This document shows, piece after piece, positions 7,500-9,047 of a DNA stretch of 9,047 bases. The stretch spans positions 1 to 9,047 of the forward strand of contig JAPUIL010000359.1 in assembly GCA_027297085.1 (NCBI GenBank), written 5' to 3'. The DNA comes from Verrucomicrobiota bacterium (GTDB lineage: Bacteria; Verrucomicrobiota; Verrucomicrobiia; Opitutales; UBA2995). A program made the position numbers and the translations under genes. Below the pieces are notes generated by a model, which was given only the letters and a program-made list of their open reading frames with translations, had not been told where the DNA came from and did not search any database. Position 1 is the first letter of the stretch; each line of letters opens with the position of its first letter.

Positions 7500-7658
7500 A
7501 TCACTCAATTAAGGCCGGTTTGGGCGAATCTGCGTTCCGTTTCCATTCGAGCAGGGAGTCACACCTTGAATCCCGCATGGGCATGCACGATTGCAAGGAA
7601 TGACCCCGACGCCGGCATTGCTTTTTAAACTCATCGAAAAATCCCTTAAGTGAGTGAT
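7500..7658. repeat. 15-bp inverted repeat pair bounding a 159-bp unit
   Basis: The left arm ATCACTCAATTAAGG (7500-7514) and right arm CCTTAAGTGAGTGAT (7644-7658) are reverse complements with 14 of 15 positions matching. The unit is MITE-sized, but no target-site duplication flanks it: the left neighbour is CTGA and the right neighbour is GGTA. The interior contains a 41-codon Cys-rich ORF on the minus strand and otherwise nothing recognisable. A further same-strand copy of the right-arm core lies at 8220-8231. Confidence 0.5.
7509..7634 (-). CDS. Possible 41-residue Cys-rich small protein
   Basis: ATG 7634 to TAA 7509 on the minus strand encodes 41 residues starting MSLKSNAGVGVIP. The centre reads CNRACPCGIQGVTPC (14-28), with four cysteines in a CxxxCxC-x7-C pattern. 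A purine stretch AAGGGA lies about seven bases before the ATG, which is closer to a ribosome-binding site than any of the larger genes here has. The ACPCG core is loosely like the SEC-C zinc motif (CPCGSGKKYKKCC), which is found in some pRiA4b ORF-3-like proteins; the gene directly upstream is of that family. The match is partial, since the Lys residues and final Cys pair are missing, and the ORF is tiny. It is placed almost exactly between the two arms of the inverted repeat. Confidence 0.2.
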   Translation of the reverse strand: MSLKSNAGVGVIPCNRACPCGIQGVTPCSNGNGTQIRPNRP

Positions 7659-7679
7659 GGTATTCACGCCTTCGCCCAG

Positions 7680-8210
7680 CTAGGGGGCCTTTTCGAAGCG
7701 ATTTGGGTCAAAGTCATCTCCCATCCAGCCCTGGATTTCGTCATGTTCTTCGTGCTCTGGATCGGATAATATTTCGAGCATCCGGTAGTATCCATAAATT
7801 CCTCCGCAGTCTTCTGGCGGGCATGCCATCGCCCCATCCAGGACTTTAAAAACCTTATCTTCCAACTTTATTGGCCCTAGCGAAATGATATCGTGTATCC
7901 AACCATCCCCGAAATCATATTCGTATTCGATTCTGGATCCCTTCCTCAGGAATATCTCATCAACAAATACATCACGCTCGTCTTCGACCTCTTGCCAGTC
8001 CTCCGGGTGTGGAACACCGATTATTCGATTCTTATATTTGAACTGATGGAGATGGTAATCTTCCCAGCCCATCACGATCTGAATTAGCTCATGAAGTTCC
8101 GCCAAAGATAGTCCTTTCGGGATACTGACTGTCCTCCAGATGGATGGATTAGACCAACGAAGCTCGATCTTGATCCGAAATCCTTTTTGTTCCTCGGTAG
8201 TTGCGATCAT
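7680..8210 (-). CDS. Plasmid pRiA4b ORF-3-like family protein
   Basis: This is a 176-residue protein of the PRiA4_ORF3 family (PF07929), named after an Agrobacterium Ri plasmid ORF and also found next to transposases, for example as the second ORF of IS1096. Family features occur in order: IELRWSNPSIWRTVSIP (15-31), LSLAELHELIQIVMGWEDYHLHQF (34-57), YEYDFGDGWIHDI (96-108), CPPEDCGGIYGYYRMLEIL (130-148) and DPEHEEHDEIQGWMGDDFDPNRF (150-172). The length is normal for a single-domain member and no key block is missing. Its molecular role is not established. The start is ATG 8210; only AT-rich sequence lies upstream, with no clear ribosome-binding site. It lies 128 bp downstream of the HAD gene on the same strand. 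A near-identical 12-bp direct repeat (CTT-A/T-AGTGAGTG) sits 9 bp before the start and 23 bp after the stop, which fits its accessory nature. Confidence 0.9.
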   Translation of the reverse strand: MIATTEEQKGFRIKIELRWSNPSIWRTVSIPKGLSLAELHELIQIVMGWEDYHLHQFKYKNRIIGVPHPEDWQEVEDERDVFVDEIFLRKGSRIEYEYDFGDGWIHDIISLGPIKLEDKVFKVLDGAMACPPEDCGGIYGYYRMLEILSDPEHEEHDEIQGWMGDDFDPNRFEKAP

Positions 8211-8219
8211 AATAAATTA

Positions 8220-8231
8220 CTTTAGTGAGTG
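8220..8231 (+). repeat. 12-bp direct repeat copy upstream of the pRiA4b-like gene
   Basis: CTTTAGTGAGTG here matches CTTAAGTGAGTG at 7645-7656 in 11 of 12 positions and in the same orientation. The two copies bracket the pRiA4b-like gene closely on both sides. Confidence 0.35.
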
Positions 8232-8338
8232 GCTGTGGAGCTGTCTCAAGTTGAGTATGCGGCTTGTTATGTTTCGTTTGTTTGGAAGTGGTAGTGCTAC
8301 AAGATTGCTGAATACTTGCAAGGCCGCCGGCGAAAAGG

Positions 8339-8947
8339 TTACCACGCTGAATTGGCGTAAGGATGAGTCTCCACGTGAACGGTCTGCATGCCGGCGGCGT
8401 GGGCGGCCTTAATACCTAATGCTGCGTCTTCAAACACCAGGCATCCCTTAGGGTCTACGCCGAGCAGTTCGGCAGACTTCAGAAAAATATCCGGAGCCGG
8501 TTTTCCGCGCTGGACATCTTCGGCTGTCACGACGGCATCCACAAGGTCCTCGATTCCGATAATCTTCAAAGTCCGGTTTACGCAGTGACGCGTGCCTCCG
8601 GATGCCACGGCGATCGGCAGTTTCCCAACGGTGTTTTTCAATAGTTCAACGACGGCTTGAACAGGCTGAATCTGGTCGAGAGATTCACGGTAGTATTTGC
8701 TTTTAACTTCGTCCAATTGGTGACTGTCGATTTCCGTTCTAAACTTCTTCTCCAGATATTGGGCAAACTCGGCCACCGGCACACCGGCCAGGCCATAGTA
8801 AACTTCTTCGCTAAGTTCGATATCGATTCCCAGGTGATCAAATGCTTTCAGGAACGCAGCGTAGTGAATGGGCATGGAATCAGCCAAGGTGCCATCGCAG
8901 TCGAAAATGTAGGCCCCAAAAGGACCTTCAGGAATTTCCAGTTTCAT
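8339..8947 (-). CDS. HAD-superfamily phosphatase / beta-phosphoglucomutase-like protein
   Basis: This is a 202-residue cytoplasmic HAD subfamily IA hydrolase. All four catalytic motifs are present. Motif I is FDCDGTLADS (15-24, nucleophile Asp16 and acid/base Asp18), motif II is ASGG (115-118, Ser116), motif III is RGKPAPD (147-153, Lys149) and motif IV is VFEDA (171-175, Glu173-Asp174). Residues about 24-95 form the helical C1 cap. Such enzymes dephosphorylate small sugar phosphates or isomerise beta-glucose phosphate. The DCDGT (not DMDGT) start and short length resemble YqaB-like fructose-1-phosphate/6-phosphogluconate phosphatases more than true beta-phosphoglucomutases, but the substrate cannot be settled from sequence. 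It starts at ATG 8947; a pyrimidine-rich leader without Shine-Dalgarno precedes it. It has no frameshift and no missing residue. Confidence 0.93.
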   Translation of the reverse strand: MKLEIPEGPFGAYIFDCDGTLADSMPIHYAAFLKAFDHLGIDIELSEEVYYGLAGVPVAEFAQYLEKKFRTEIDSHQLDEVKSKYYRESLDQIQPVQAVVELLKNTVGKLPIAVASGGTRHCVNRTLKIIGIEDLVDAVVTAEDVQRGKPAPDIFLKSAELLGVDPKGCLVFEDAALGIKAAHAAGMQTVHVETHPYANSAW

Positions 8948-9047
8948 GAGAAAGGCAGGAAGGAAAGGGATTCCTCAAAGAAGGGCAATCCGGAATTATG
9001 CGATTTTTAGTTACGTTTCTGTGACGATCGCTTAGTCCCAGACGTGG
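8948..9047. other. Unassigned 5' flank of the HAD gene at the window edge
   Basis: On the minus strand two short frames enter from the right edge and stop inside this stretch. One ends in HVWD at TAA 9034-9032. The other is a Lys/Arg-rich tail ending KRSSQKRN at TAA 9009-9007. Either could be the last codons of a neighbouring gene, but they are too short to call. The rest would be the promoter and leader of the HAD gene; no convincing -10/-35 pair was seen. Confidence 0.3.

Noticed and set aside
8211..8338. Promoter and terminator between the HAD gene and the pRiA4b-like gene (TTGAGA with a TAAAGT box)
   Set aside because: Spacing of about 19 bp and a weak -10; no hairpin with a T-run was found.

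Overview
The window reads as a chromosomal segment of a Gram-negative bacterium of moderate GC content. The best guess is Verrucomicrobiota, perhaps the marine Opitutae/Puniceicoccales side, but this is inference from gene families and not proven. Three things support it. A DUF1800 protein, a DUF5916 outer-membrane barrel and a secreted CehA/McbA-type metallohydrolase occur close together. Two of these have signal peptides, and the DUF5916 protein ends in Phe, so there is an outer membrane. None of the four main genes whose starts are visible has a clear Shine-Dalgarno sequence.

Layout, left to right. (1) The 3' part of a DUF1800 gene on + runs in from the left edge and ends at 1573. (2) Converging on it is a long minus-strand DUF5916 outer-membrane protein (3905 to 1641). 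(3) Just upstream of that gene, at 3941-4173 on the minus strand, lies a small secreted-protein gene broken by a frameshift in an A-run and an in-frame TGA. (4) Next, also on minus, is a 790-residue exported CehA/McbA-family (PHP-like) metallohydrolase (6663 to 4291). (5) From about 6900 to 7390 on + is a scar: a C-terminal scrap of a GxxExxY gene joined directly to the C-terminal catalytic part of an IS630-type transposase, itself broken by an extra ~49 bp. (6) 7391-7679 has no confident gene but holds hairpins and a 15-bp inverted repeat pair enclosing a tiny Cys-rich ORF. (7) A pRiA4b ORF-3-like gene (8210 to 7680) and (8) a HAD-family phosphatase (8947 to 8339) follow, both on minus. The last 100 bases hold nothing that can be assigned.

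How the genes fit together: the left two thirds look like cell-envelope and secreted functions, with two exported proteins, one probable broken one and a DUF1800 protein. The right third looks like accessory DNA disturbed by mobile elements, next to an ordinary HAD phosphatase. No complete defence system, CRISPR array, rRNA or tRNA gene is visible. The items most worth a second look are the broken small secreted protein with a TonB-box-like stretch, the GxxExxY/IS630 junction, and the repeat-flanked pRiA4b-like gene with its Cys-rich neighbour ORF.
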